The position numbers were made by a program, and so were the translations under genes. DNA of 64,000 nt from an uncultured Eubacteriales bacterium (GTDB lineage: Bacteria; Bacillota; Clostridia; Christensenellales; Aristaeellaceae). This document shows, in pieces, positions 42,639-51,164 of this stretch. Within the stretch, counting starts at the first letter, position 1. Each line of letters opens with the position of its first letter. The notes below the pieces were generated by a model. That model had not been told where the DNA came from, did no database searches, and saw nothing but the letters and a program-made list of their open reading frames with translations. The stretch is from positions 169,458 to 233,457 of the forward strand of contig CACZHW010000001.1 of NCBI GenBank assembly GCA_902781095.1, written 5' to 3'.

Positions 42639-43454
42639 ATGAGTATCGGCGGAAACATCCGGGCGCTGAGGGAAGAGCGCAGGCTTACGCAGGAGCAGAT
42701 CGCGGAGGCCCTGGGCGTCAGTTTCCAGGCAGTCTCCTCCTGGGAGCGCGACGAGTACAAGCCGGACACGGACAAGCTGATCCGTCTGGCCGGCCTGCTG
42801 GACGTATCCGTCTCCGCGATCGTCGAGGAGAAGAAGAACACCTTTAAGACCAAAGACGCCATCTACAACTGGGAGCACATGAAAACCTATGTGAAGACGA
42901 CTGCCAAGTACCTTAAACTGTACAATACGCTGAAGGCGGTCGATTACGCAGTGGCGGCCCACGAGGGCCAGAAGCGGAAGCGCTCCGGCGTCCCGTACAT
43001 CTATCATCCGCTGAACCTGGCCTGTCACGCGCTCTCCATGGGCATCGAAGAAGACGACGTCGTCGCGGCCTGCATGCTCCACGACGTGGTGGAAGACTGC
43101 GGAAAAAAGCCGGAGGATCTCCCGGTCGACGACGCCGTCCGGCACCTGGTCGCGCTCCTCACGAAAGAGAAAGCGCCGGAAGACCGGCGCGAAGAAGCCC
43201 TGCAGCGTTACTACGCGGGCATCGCGGAAAACCCGAAGGCAGCCCTCATCAAGTGCATCGACCGATGCAACAACCTGACCACCATGTCCTGGGGCCTCAG
43301 CCGGGAGCGGATTTACCGGATGATCCGGGAGACGGAAGAATACTATCCGGCGCTGCTGGGCGTCATCAAAGCGACCCCCGAATACAACAGCGCCGCCTGG
43401 CTGCTGAAGTACCAGATCGAAAGCATGCTGGACATCTACAAGAGGCTGATGTGA
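42639..43454 (+). CDS. XRE helix-turn-helix fused to RelA/SpoT-like HD hydrolase
   Basis: 271 residues. Residues 1-65 are a Cro/C1 HTH (IRALREERRLTQEQIAEALG, then VSFQAVSSWERDEYKPDTDKL). The rest is an HD phosphohydrolase resembling the (p)ppGpp hydrolase domain of SpoT/MESH1: AHEGQKRKRSGVPYIYHPL, CMLHDVVEDCG and LIKCIDRCNNL keep the His, His-Asp and final Asp metal ligands. No synthetase or TGS/ACT domains. It may be a nucleotide-sensing repressor or a regulated small alarmone hydrolase. The start follows GGGAGGGAG; an operator-like palindrome lies upstream. Confidence 0.85.
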   Translation: MSIGGNIRALREERRLTQEQIAEALGVSFQAVSSWERDEYKPDTDKLIRLAGLLDVSVSAIVEEKKNTFKTKDAIYNWEHMKTYVKTTAKYLKLYNTLKAVDYAVAAHEGQKRKRSGVPYIYHPLNLACHALSMGIEEDDVVAACMLHDVVEDCGKKPEDLPVDDAVRHLVALLTKEKAPEDRREEALQRYYAGIAENPKAALIKCIDRCNNLTTMSWGLSRERIYRMIRETEEYYPALLGVIKATPEYNSAAWLLKYQIESMLDIYKRLM

Positions 43455-43618
43455 GCGTTCGGCCGGCCTCTTAGAAAAGTTTGAAATCGTTGCAGCATTT
43501 TCCAAGTGAAGTTAAGTTGCCAGCCCGTCCAGCACCGGAAACATGTTGTTGATCAAGCAGCATTTCACACCCGACCGGTATAAACAATTGGTCGCAGACA
43601 GAGTGCAAACCTATGTGT

Positions 43619-45409
43619 TTACTGGAACGAGGCGTCAATCAATGTACCATCAATGGCGTTGATTAAAGCATATCGTTCATATCCCTGTTGGGATGCCTTC
43701 TGATCTTGGTAAACAATCGCCCAGGTTGGGACAAACACCATACCGTTTTCAGCATTAGCAGCACGCACAGGTTCATAAGTCAGAATAACCCGCAGGATGG
43801 TAATTGTTTGTTCATCTGTCCCATAACGTGACTGATTGATTTCTTCGTTGAATTTGGCAATTGCTTCTTCATGAGAAATCAGTTTTTTCCGGGACTCAAC
43901 GGGTTCACCCATATTAAACTGATTGCGAAGATGCGCAAATACGATACCACGGCTATTCACGAAGAACTGCAATCCGTAACGGCCTTCCGCATCTGAAGCA
44001 TCGATCTGTGCAGGTCGATACACGAGATAGAATCCTTCCTCACTTACAGGGATGGCGCTATAGTCATAAGGCACCTGGTCACTATTTGTCGTTAGTTCAC
44101 CGTCTACAATGGCTTTTTCATAAATGGCACCCATGGTCTGAATACGGTCAAGACTCATGTCAAGCATATACTCACAAGTATAATGATTGCAATCAAGACC
44201 CAACTGCGTGATTAACGTTTCAGCTTGTCCCTGAGCATCTTCCAGTGAAATACCAGTCAGTTCAGTCTTCTCCAGATTAAATTCTCCACGATGACCTTCC
44301 CAATTCCTGACCCAGATAATCCGAACGATTGCACCTGAGTAAGACTCGGATTGGTGACTATCGTGATATTCATTATAAAACAGTGCTTCCGGAGCGGCAG
44401 ACAGGATGGCATGATCATTGAACTCAATAAAGTCCGTTCCCGCACCGGTTGCAATGCCGGTCGCATTGAACCATTCCGGATCAATGTCCTTCGTGAAATC
44501 TGTCTCGATAGCCTGGTATACCGGCATCGTGCCGGATTCCTGATACTCTGCTGAGGCAATCAGTTCATATCCACTGTCCGTCAGAACAGTCACATTCGAT
44601 GTAGCAATATCAGGCGATTCACTTGGATTGCTCATAAAGACCGGGGTGCAGGAGATCGTCCAGGAGTGCCTCTGTCGAGTCCCATCGACGGGCATGCCCT
44701 TTTCATCAATTTGTTCAACAATGCTCTCCATCTGAATCTGATAAGTTGTTCCCTCGGTTACGACAAAGCCGTCAGAAGCTTCAAAGGAATAAGTGAGAGA
44801 GCCGTCCTCATTAGCGATATCGTAGTATCCAATGGTACCTGGCATCAGCATTGTTCCATCATTGACGCCGATCTTCAATGGCATAGACCGAGCAGTCAGC
44901 ATCCGGCCTTCGGTTTCTTTTGCTTTGGCGATGAGGGCCTGCGTTCCTTCATCCAGGGTAAAATCCTCCTCCTGAAGCATAGCTATTGCGTCAGCTGATT
45001 CCATTGGAAAGAGTATGTCTTTTTCGTGAACAGGGCGTACTGTTCCAACACCATATAAACCGCGATCCCGATAAACAATCTCATCAAGACTGATAACGAC
45101 ATCTCCAACCGTCACCGATTCGCCAATCCGTGCGATTTTTCCCTCCAGCAGCCGAGCACCCAGTTCCTGATTCCAGTGCTGTCCGAAGAACTCAGACACT
45201 TGGGAAGAAAACAGGGCATAAGCCGTTCCCATCATGGCAAATATCCCTACAATGCTCAATACCAGAGCAAGTGAAGTTTTCCTTTTCACAGGTTCTTCTC
45301 CTTTCGCGTTTGCAAGAACCCGCTGCGTGAGCCATGGATCTTCCTGTACATGCGTTAGAGTATTGCTGACAGCTTTCTGAACTCTTTTCTGTTCTTCATG
45401 CAGGTTCAT
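43619..45409 (-). CDS. Large membrane protein paired with an ECF sigma factor (putative anti-sigma)
   Basis: 596 residues. The cytoplasmic N-terminus of about 55 residues (NLHEEQKRVQKAVSNTLTHV) could bind sigma. One transmembrane helix follows (TSLALVLSIVGIFAMMGTAYALF), then about 520 extracytoplasmic residues of two beta-rich parts; the first (EGKIARIGESVTVGDVVISL, then LDEIVYRDRGLYGVGTV) resembles DUF4179-type domains. No enzyme motif found. The start at 45409 lies inside the sigma gene (14-base overlap), the usual sigma/anti-sigma coupling. Base composition is clearly more AT-rich than most neighbours, suggesting transfer. Confidence 0.75.
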   Translation of the reverse strand: MNLHEEQKRVQKAVSNTLTHVQEDPWLTQRVLANAKGEEPVKRKTSLALVLSIVGIFAMMGTAYALFSSQVSEFFGQHWNQELGARLLEGKIARIGESVTVGDVVISLDEIVYRDRGLYGVGTVRPVHEKDILFPMESADAIAMLQEEDFTLDEGTQALIAKAKETEGRMLTARSMPLKIGVNDGTMLMPGTIGYYDIANEDGSLTYSFEASDGFVVTEGTTYQIQMESIVEQIDEKGMPVDGTRQRHSWTISCTPVFMSNPSESPDIATSNVTVLTDSGYELIASAEYQESGTMPVYQAIETDFTKDIDPEWFNATGIATGAGTDFIEFNDHAILSAAPEALFYNEYHDSHQSESYSGAIVRIIWVRNWEGHRGEFNLEKTELTGISLEDAQGQAETLITQLGLDCNHYTCEYMLDMSLDRIQTMGAIYEKAIVDGELTTNSDQVPYDYSAIPVSEEGFYLVYRPAQIDASDAEGRYGLQFFVNSRGIVFAHLRNQFNMGEPVESRKKLISHEEAIAKFNEEINQSRYGTDEQTITILRVILTYEPVRAANAENGMVFVPTWAIVYQDQKASQQGYERYALINAIDGTLIDASFQ

Positions 45410-45917
45410 GACCGTCACTTCCTTCCAAGGCAAATCGCAGTTTTCTTCTTGCACGGTTCAGTCTGCTGCCGACAGCTTGCCTGGAGATACCCAGGGTGTC
45501 AGCAGCTTCATCATACGTCATTCCTTGCAGCCAGCAGAGCAAGGCCACTTCTCTCAGTTTTATTGGAAGATTCATGATTTCTTCTGTGATCTCACCATCT
45601 TCCTTGTCCGCCGGAGATTGTCGCCCTGAAAGCTTATCCAGCGTAACGGAGCGGTCTACATGTCTGAACCAGCCTGTACGGTAAATATTCTTGCAGCAAT
45701 TGATCGCAATCCGCGTCAGCCATGTCTTCTCAGATGATTCGGCTCGGAATTTGTCCAGATTCCGATACGCATTGATGAAAGTCTCCTGTACCGCGTCCTT
45801 TGCCAATTCTTCATCACGGAGATACATGATGCACATTCGCAGCAGTGGAAGCTGGTACAGGGTTACCATGTGCTCAATTCTTTCTTCTTTACTGTCTGGA
45901 TCCTTGACAGCAATCAT
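45396..45917 (-). CDS. ECF-type RNA polymerase sigma factor
   Basis: 173 residues with region 2 (MCIMYLRDEELAKDAVQETF, FINAYRNLDKFR, KTWLTRIAINCCKNIYR) and region 4 (LREVALLCWLQGMTYDEAADTLGISRQAVGSRLNRARRKLR, broken here as two adjoining motifs). No C-terminal extension. ATG at 45917 has AGGTGGTGAG upstream; an earlier in-frame GTG at 45938 has no site. Its partner membrane protein overlaps the 3' end. Targets unknown; ECF sigmas commonly activate their own promoter. Confidence 0.92.
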   Translation of the reverse strand: MIAVKDPDSKEERIEHMVTLYQLPLLRMCIMYLRDEELAKDAVQETFINAYRNLDKFRAESSEKTWLTRIAINCCKNIYRTGWFRHVDRSVTLDKLSGRQSPADKEDGEITEEIMNLPIKLREVALLCWLQGMTYDEAADTLGISRQAVGSRLNRARRKLRFALEGSDGHEPA

Positions 45918-46119
45918 GGCAATCTCACCACCTTTCACCTATTAGACACAGGATGTCAGTTAAAACGCAACATCAAATAAAACTATTTTCAGAGTAGCCT
46001 TTATCCTGAATAAGAATACATCCTTCAAAATCAACCATTCTCCGTATAAAACCAGCACCCAGTCGTACTCCGGCCGGGTGCTGTTCATACTTCTGTCTAA
46101 GCTGTCTCTTTCCCGTGGC

Positions 46120-46281
46120 TTACAAATCTTCCGTTCTGTAGTGTTCCATCCCCTCGTAACGGTAACTCGCATCAATGCTGTGCAAGAGGATCATGCGATC
46201 CTGCGTGCAGTCCGTCAGCGCCGCCTGCAGCAGCAGTCGGATTTCCGTATCCTTCACCGGGCTGCGCTCCATCGCAAGCAT
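46120..46281 (-). CDS. Possible 53-residue protein, unknown
   Basis: Short frame beginning MLAMERSPVKDTEIRLLLQ and containing TDCTQDRMILLHSIDASYRY, ending MEHYRTEDL. The composition is protein-like (regular helix-forming pattern, no runs), but the ribosome site is poor and there is no recognised family. It could be the tail of a decayed gene next to the AT-rich sigma locus. The rest of 45918-46464 shows no other gene. Confidence 0.3.
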   Translation of the reverse strand: MLAMERSPVKDTEIRLLLQAALTDCTQDRMILLHSIDASYRYEGMEHYRTEDL

Positions 46282-46385
46282 ATTTCGCTTTCACACTCCA
46301 TCGTCTCGTGTCAATCGGATTTCCGTTTCAGTATATCATCCTCTCCGGATTCCGTCCACACCCAACCGGCTGCAGCCCTCCGGAT

Positions 46386-46414
46386 TAGACAAGAGCGGAA
46401 AAGCATGCTATCAT
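46386..46414 (+). promoter_or_regulatory. Promoter of the nucleoside hydrolase gene
   Basis: TAGACA (46386-46391), 17-base spacer, TATCAT (46409-46414); start codon at 46465. Confidence 0.5.
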
Positions 46415-46464
46415 GATCATCGGAAAAACCCGATTCCGATTCAACCGAGAAAGGGGCTGCGACC

Positions 46465-47406
46465 ATGGAAAAGCAGAAGATCATCCTGGACTGCGACCCG
46501 GGCCACGACGACGCCGTCGCCATCCTGCTGGCCGCAGGAAGCCCGCAGCTGGACCTGCTGGGCATCACCGTCATCGCCGGCAACCAGTCGCTCGAAAAGA
46601 CGGTGCGAAACGCCTGCCGCGTCGTGCAGTGGATCGGGGCCGACGTGCCCGTCTATGCCGGCTGCGACCGCCCGATGGTCCGCCCGCAGATCATCGCGAA
46701 GGACATCCACGGCGAATCCGGGCTGGACGGCCCTGTCTTTCCGCCGCTTGCCAAATCCCCCGAGGAGGAGCACGCCGTCCCCTGGCTCATCCGCACGCTG
46801 CTGGAATCCGACGGCGATATCACCGTGGTGACGACGGGCCCCATGACCAACCTGGCGATGGCCCTGCGGCTCCAGCCGAAGATCGCGGACAAAATCCGGC
46901 GGATCGTCCTCATGGGCGGCGCGTACGCCAACGGCAACGTGACGCCCGCTGCGGAATTCAATATCATCGCGGACGCGGAAGCAGCGCACGTCTGCTTTAC
47001 CGCCGGCAGGCCCGTCACGATGGTCGGCCTCGACGTCACCCGCAAGGTGCTCTGCACGCCGGAGATCGTTCGGCGGATGGCCGCGTCCGGCACCTGCGCC
47101 TCCCGCCTGTTCGTGGACCTGATGCGCCACTTCTGCAGGACCCAGAAGGAGGTCTTCGGCTGGCCGGGCGGCCCGCTGCACGATCCGGTGACCATCGCTT
47201 CCCTTCTGGACCCCGCCCTTCTGACGGTGCGCCCGATGAACGTGCAGATCGAGCTGCGCAGCACCCAGTCCTACGGCCGGACAAACTGCGACTATTTCGG
47301 TTATCTGGGGCTCCCCGCTACGGCAGACGTGGCGATCGACATCGACGTCGGCCGCTTCTGGGACATCATCGAGGAGGGACTGCGCCGTTATCCCTCCGCC
47401 GGATGA
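46465..47406 (+). CDS. Inosine/uridine-preferring nucleoside hydrolase
   Basis: 313 residues, IUNH family, hydrolysing ribonucleosides to base and ribose. The calcium-binding signature is ILDCDPGHDDAVAILLA near the N-terminus; further Ca/substrate residues lie in GNQSLEKTVRNA and MGGAYANGNVTPAAEFN, and the C-terminal GPLHDPVTIASLLDP supplies the last Asp. The closest E. coli relatives are RihA/RihB; base preference cannot be told. Single-gene unit ending at a shared terminator. Confidence 0.94.
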   Translation: MEKQKIILDCDPGHDDAVAILLAAGSPQLDLLGITVIAGNQSLEKTVRNACRVVQWIGADVPVYAGCDRPMVRPQIIAKDIHGESGLDGPVFPPLAKSPEEEHAVPWLIRTLLESDGDITVVTTGPMTNLAMALRLQPKIADKIRRIVLMGGAYANGNVTPAAEFNIIADAEAAHVCFTAGRPVTMVGLDVTRKVLCTPEIVRRMAASGTCASRLFVDLMRHFCRTQKEVFGWPGGPLHDPVTIASLLDPALLTVRPMNVQIELRSTQSYGRTNCDYFGYLGLPATADVAIDIDVGRFWDIIEEGLRRYPSAG

Positions 47407-47440
47407 CCGGACTTACACCGTCGTTTCCCGGGCACACACA

Positions 47441-47471
47441 AAAAGGCGCCGCAATCCTGCGGCGCCCTTTT
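47441..47471. terminator. Bidirectional terminator between the nucleoside hydrolase and sce7726 genes
   Basis: Perfect 9-bp stem GGCGCCGCA/TGCGGCGCC, loop ATCC, with TTTT on the plus side and AAAA (TTTT on minus) on the other. It contains the last base pairs of the sce7726 stop codon. Confidence 0.85.
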
Positions 47472-48114
47472 ATCGCGCGGCCTTCCCCGTGCGCTTCTTC
47501 CGTTTGCGTTTGCGCTTCGGCCTTTCGCCGTGCGCCTCGCGGTAGGCGTTGATCTCCTGCTCGATGGTCGTGTAGTCGCGCTCGAAGAGCTCGTCGGTCA
47601 TCTGCCAGGCGAGCTCGTCCGGGTGCACCCGCTCCAGCAGGATCTCGCCGACGGATTTTTTGCTTTTCCCCGCATAGGCGGGCAGACCGTTTCGCAAGAG
47701 CAGGTGGTTCAGCTCCCTGCGCCAGAGCAGGGAGATCTTCCGCTCCTCCTCCAGCTGAGGATTCGGCGCCGCCTCCCTGGCCACGTAAAAATCCAGGCTG
47801 CCGTCCTCCAGCTCCTCCGCGGTGATGATGCCCCAGTACGGCGGCAGGTGCTCCTCGATATGTGCGGCATGGCTGACGCCGACGGCGCAGAAGTTACGGT
47901 CGAAATACCGGTCGTAGTCGCGGATCTGGCGCGCCAGGCGCGTGTAGCCGTCCGCGTCGCTCTTGATCTCGATGCCGCAGATCTGCCCCGGCGTCACCAT
48001 GACGATGTCCGCGCGGCTCCTCCCCATCGTCTTCTCTTCCAGGATGCGGATCTTGCCGTAGCGCTGCTCCAGAAAAGCGAACAGCGGCTCCCGGATGTCC
48101 CTGTCGTGCAGCAT
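47470..48114 (-). CDS. sce7726-family protein (PD-(D/E)XK-like)
   Basis: 214 residues. The N-terminal part MLHDRDIREPLFAFLEQRYG, then RADIVMV...GIEIKSDADGYTRLARQI resembles sce7726-family proteins, which have a restriction-nuclease-like core: Asp in RADIV and the ExK in EIKSD. The C-terminus is a strongly basic tail (KRKRKRKK). Usually found near mobile or uncharacterised genes; here it starts 1 base after the ppk1 stop. Nuclease activity is inferred, not shown. Confidence 0.78.
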   Translation of the reverse strand: MLHDRDIREPLFAFLEQRYGKIRILEEKTMGRSRADIVMVTPGQICGIEIKSDADGYTRLARQIRDYDRYFDRNFCAVGVSHAAHIEEHLPPYWGIITAEELEDGSLDFYVAREAAPNPQLEEERKISLLWRRELNHLLLRNGLPAYAGKSKKSVGEILLERVHPDELAWQMTDELFERDYTTIEQEINAYREAHGERPKRKRKRKKRTGKAAR

Positions 48115-48115
48115 A

Positions 48116-50269
48116 TCAGGTGGACTGCTGGGCAGCCGCGTAAGCTTCCCTGTAGAAGTACTCCTGGCTGGAGAGCGGCGTTTCGCCCGGCCTGCGGCGC
48201 TTGTAGCTTCCGTCCGGCAGCAGGTCGCGCGCCTGCGTGTCGTCGCGCAGCATCAGGTCGAACATGTCCAGCACGCGGCCGCGAAGCGCCGGATCCAGGA
48301 TGGGTGCGGCGACCTCCACGCGGCGCAGCGTATTGCGCGTCATGTAGTCCGCGGAGGCGATGTAGACCTTCGCCCGCTCCCTCGTGCCGAAGATGTAGAT
48401 GCGGGAGTGCTCCAGGAAGCGGCCCACGATGCTGATGATGCGGATGTTGTCCGTGTAGCCTTCCACGCCGGGCTTGAGGCAGCAGATGCCGCGTACGATG
48501 AGGTCCACCCGCACGCCGGCCCGGCTGGCTTCGATCATCTTCTCGATGATCGCCTTGTCCGTCAGGGAATTGATCTTGACGCCGATGTAGGCGTCCTCGC
48601 CCAGCAGCGCGCGGCGGATCTCCTCGTCCATCATCTCCAGCACGCGGTTCTGCAGGCAGTGGGGCGCGACCAGCAGCTCCCGGCTCTCCTCCACGGTCTC
48701 GCCCATGGCCAGCGCCTGGAAGACCTGCGCGGCCTCCTCGCCGATACCCTGGTTGGCCGTGATGACGCACAGGTCCGTATACTGCCGGGCTGTCTTTTCG
48801 TTGTAGTTGCCCGTGCCGATCTGGGTGTAATAGCGCGTAACGCCGTCTTCCAGCCGGGTGATGAGGCACAGCTTGGAGTGGACCTTGTAGCCGTCCAGCC
48901 CGTAGATCACCCGGCAGCCGGCCTCCTCCAGCCGGCGCGACCACTCGATGTTGTTCTCCTCGTCGAAGCGCGCTTTGAGCTCCACCAGCACCAGCACTTC
49001 CTTGCCGCTCTCCGCCGCCTCGATGAGCGCCTCGACCACCTTGCTCTGGCGCGCCACGCGGTAGAGCGTCATCTTGATGGAGGCCACGCGCGGATCGGCG
49101 GCCGCCTCCTGCAGCATATCCAGGAAGGGCTTCATGCTCTCGTACGGATAGGAGAGCAGCTTGTCCCCCTCCGCCACCTGGTCCAGGACCGGCCGGCCCG
49201 CCTCAAACAGCGGCGAGCGCTGCGGAACCCGGCGCTCGTAGAAGAGCTCCGTCTTCTGGCGCAGCACGTCCTGGATCTGGAAGAGGAAGGAAAGGTCCAG
49301 CGGCGTGCGCGTATGGGTCACGAAGCGCTTTTTCACGTGCATGTGGTCGCAGAGCATCTGCAGCGTCTTCTCGTCCATCTCGTGGCTGTACTCCATCCGC
49401 ACCGGATGCAGCCGCTTGCGCCGCTTGATGAGCCCCGCCATAAACTCGCGGTAATCCTCGTCGTCGTCGTAGAGCGCGTCGGCGTCGATATCGGCGTTGC
49501 GCGTCACGCGGATGAGGGACTTGGACTTGACGTAGTAGCCGGGGAACACCTTGTAGATGAAGTGAAGGATGAGATCCTCGCAGAGCATGTACTTTTTCTC
49601 CTGCGAGGACACCTCGATGAGCCGCGGGATGACGCCCGCCGCACACGGCACGATGCCTAGCCTGCGCCCTTTGCCGCCCTTCTTTTCCAGCACGACCGCG
49701 GCGTAAATCTCCTTGCCGGTGAGGAAGGGGAAGGGCTGCCGTCGCTCCACGATGATGGGCGTGATCAGCGGCGCAATCTGGGAATCGAAGTACCGCTCCA
49801 GCCGCTCGCTCTCCTGCCGCCCGATCCGGCGGAAGTCGACGATGCGGACGCCCTGGCCTTCCAGCTCCTCCATCAGGCGCAGGTAGCAGACGTCCTTGCG
49901 CCGCCCCAGTTCGTGCACGCGGCGCAGCACGGCCTCGATCTCCTGCTTGGGCGACATATAGGTCTTGTTCTCCAGCATCTTGGGCGAGATGCGGTCCTGA
50001 TCGACCAGCGACCCCACGCGCACCATGAAGAACTCGTCCAGGTTGCTCTGGTAGATCGAAACGAAGGAGAGCCGCTCGCACAGCGGTACGCGCGGGTCCT
50101 CCGCCTCCTCCAGCACCCGTTCGTTGAACTTGAGCCAGGAGAGTTCCCGGTTGATATACACCGGCGCCTCTTCCTGCTTCTTTTTCCTGCCCTTCTTGGG
50201 CGTCAGGTCCTCCGCCTGCTGCTTCTTGTTTTTCTTTTTATCCTTACTCTTTTTCACGAACTCTTCCAT
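48116..50269 (-). CDS. ppk1: Polyphosphate kinase 1
   Basis: 717 residues; makes polyphosphate from ATP and can run in reverse. After a Lys-rich 45-residue N-terminal extension come YINRELSWLKFNERVLEEA (N domain), YQSNLDEFFMVRVG, the first phospholipase-D-like HxK motif GYKVHSKLCLI at about residue 460 (phospho-acceptor His in the family), IGTGNYNEKTARQYTDL, and the second in RAKVYIASADYMTRN. ATG at 50269 with AAGGAGAAGGAA upstream. The long Lys tract is unusual and may bind RNA or polyP. Confidence 0.95.
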   Translation of the reverse strand: MEEFVKKSKDKKKNKKQQAEDLTPKKGRKKKQEEAPVYINRELSWLKFNERVLEEAEDPRVPLCERLSFVSIYQSNLDEFFMVRVGSLVDQDRISPKMLENKTYMSPKQEIEAVLRRVHELGRRKDVCYLRLMEELEGQGVRIVDFRRIGRQESERLERYFDSQIAPLITPIIVERRQPFPFLTGKEIYAAVVLEKKGGKGRRLGIVPCAAGVIPRLIEVSSQEKKYMLCEDLILHFIYKVFPGYYVKSKSLIRVTRNADIDADALYDDDEDYREFMAGLIKRRKRLHPVRMEYSHEMDEKTLQMLCDHMHVKKRFVTHTRTPLDLSFLFQIQDVLRQKTELFYERRVPQRSPLFEAGRPVLDQVAEGDKLLSYPYESMKPFLDMLQEAAADPRVASIKMTLYRVARQSKVVEALIEAAESGKEVLVLVELKARFDEENNIEWSRRLEEAGCRVIYGLDGYKVHSKLCLITRLEDGVTRYYTQIGTGNYNEKTARQYTDLCVITANQGIGEEAAQVFQALAMGETVEESRELLVAPHCLQNRVLEMMDEEIRRALLGEDAYIGVKINSLTDKAIIEKMIEASRAGVRVDLIVRGICCLKPGVEGYTDNIRIISIVGRFLEHSRIYIFGTRERAKVYIASADYMTRNTLRRVEVAAPILDPALRGRVLDMFDLMLRDDTQARDLLPDGSYKRRRPGETPLSSQEYFYREAYAAAQQST

Positions 50270-50330
50270 GACCTGTGTCTTCCTTCTCCTTATTGATCGG
50301 CACCGGCGTATAACGCCGCCTATTTTGTTT

Positions 50331-50359
50331 ATTATACCCCGCCTTTGGCGTAAAGTCCA
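50331..50359 (-). promoter_or_regulatory. Promoter of ppk1
   Basis: Minus strand TGGACT (50359-50354), 17-base spacer, TATAAT (50336-50331). Confidence 0.6.
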
Positions 50360-50393
50360 CCGCAAAAGCAAAGTCGCCCGCCCGCCGCGGGCA

Positions 50394-50422
50394 TTTCCTT
50401 CCCCCGGAGAATCGGGTATAAT
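50394..50422 (+). promoter_or_regulatory. Promoter of the MBL-fold hydrolase gene
   Basis: Strong -10 TATAAT at 50417-50422; the -35 at 17-base spacing (TTTCCT, 50394-50399) is weak. Confidence 0.5.
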
Positions 50423-50488
50423 GAATGGCGGCGCACCGCCAGGCGCGCCGGAGAGGGCAACTCTGTTACCGCAAAGGAGGTTTCCGCC

Positions 50489-51118
50489 ATGACAGAAAAC
50501 ATTTCCATCAACGCGCACAGCAGCATCCGCATCGAAGGTGACGCCGTCGTCTATATCGATCCGTTCAAAATTGCCGGCGCCCCGCATGACGCGGATCTCA
50601 TCCTCTTCACCCACAGCCATTTCGATCACTTTTCACCGGAGGACGCCGCCCTGCTCTCCCGCCCCGGCACGCTTTATGCGGCGCCCCGTTCCATGGAAAG
50701 CGATCTTCGCAAGGCCGGCTTCCCGCAGGAGCGCACGACCCTGCTGCGCCCCGGAGAGTCGGTCACGCTCTGCGGCATTCCGGTTGAGGCGGTCCCCGCC
50801 TACAACACGAACAAGCCCATGCACCCGCGGAAAAACGGCTGGCTGGGCTACATCCTCACCGTCACCGGGCAACGTGTTTACGTTGCAGGCGACACGGACC
50901 GGATTCCGAAAGAAAAGAGCATCCGCTGTGACGTCGCGCTCGTTCCGGCCGGCGGAACGTATACAATGACCGCTGCAGAAGCCGCCGCTTTCGTCAACGC
51001 CATCCGGCCCGCGGCCGCCGTCCCGACGCATTACGGCAGCATCGTGGGCACGCCGGAGGACGGCCAGGCGTTCGCCCGGGCCGTCGATCCGGCGATTCAG
51101 GTTGTGCTTAAAATCTAA
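50489..51118 (+). CDS. MBL-fold metal-dependent hydrolase
   Basis: 209 residues of the metallo-beta-lactamase superfamily, L-ascorbate-6-phosphate lactonase/UlaG-like subgroup. The metal motif is FTHSHFDHFSPEDA, the bridging Asp lies in YVAGDTDRIPK and the last His in VPTHYGSIVG. Substrate unknown. The start follows AAAGGAGG. Stand-alone between its own promoter and a bidirectional terminator. Confidence 0.9.
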   Translation: MTENISINAHSSIRIEGDAVVYIDPFKIAGAPHDADLILFTHSHFDHFSPEDAALLSRPGTLYAAPRSMESDLRKAGFPQERTTLLRPGESVTLCGIPVEAVPAYNTNKPMHPRKNGWLGYILTVTGQRVYVAGDTDRIPKEKSIRCDVALVPAGGTYTMTAAEAAAFVNAIRPAAAVPTHYGSIVGTPEDGQAFARAVDPAIQVVLKI

Positions 51119-51162
51119 AAAAAAGCCGCAGCAGGACATCCTGTGCCTGCTGCGACTTTTTT
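51117..51162. terminator. Bidirectional terminator between the MBL and secreted-protein genes
   Basis: Stem CGCAGCAGG/CCTGCTGCG enclosing ACATCCTGTG, preceded by a long A-run (51117-51124) and followed by six Ts (51156-51161), serving both convergent genes. Confidence 0.85.
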
Positions 51163-51164
51163 CT

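Noticed and set aside
43538..43660. Short plus-strand frame starting MLLIKQHFTPDRYKQLVA
   Set aside because: Protein-like for about 30 residues but it runs into the antisense of the membrane anti-sigma gene, has no ribosome site, and no family is recognised. At most a tiny relic.
45918..45990. ECF-type autoregulatory promoter before the sigma gene
   Set aside because: Only weak TTGCGT and TCTAAT-like boxes at poor spacing; no clear AAC/CGTC pair.
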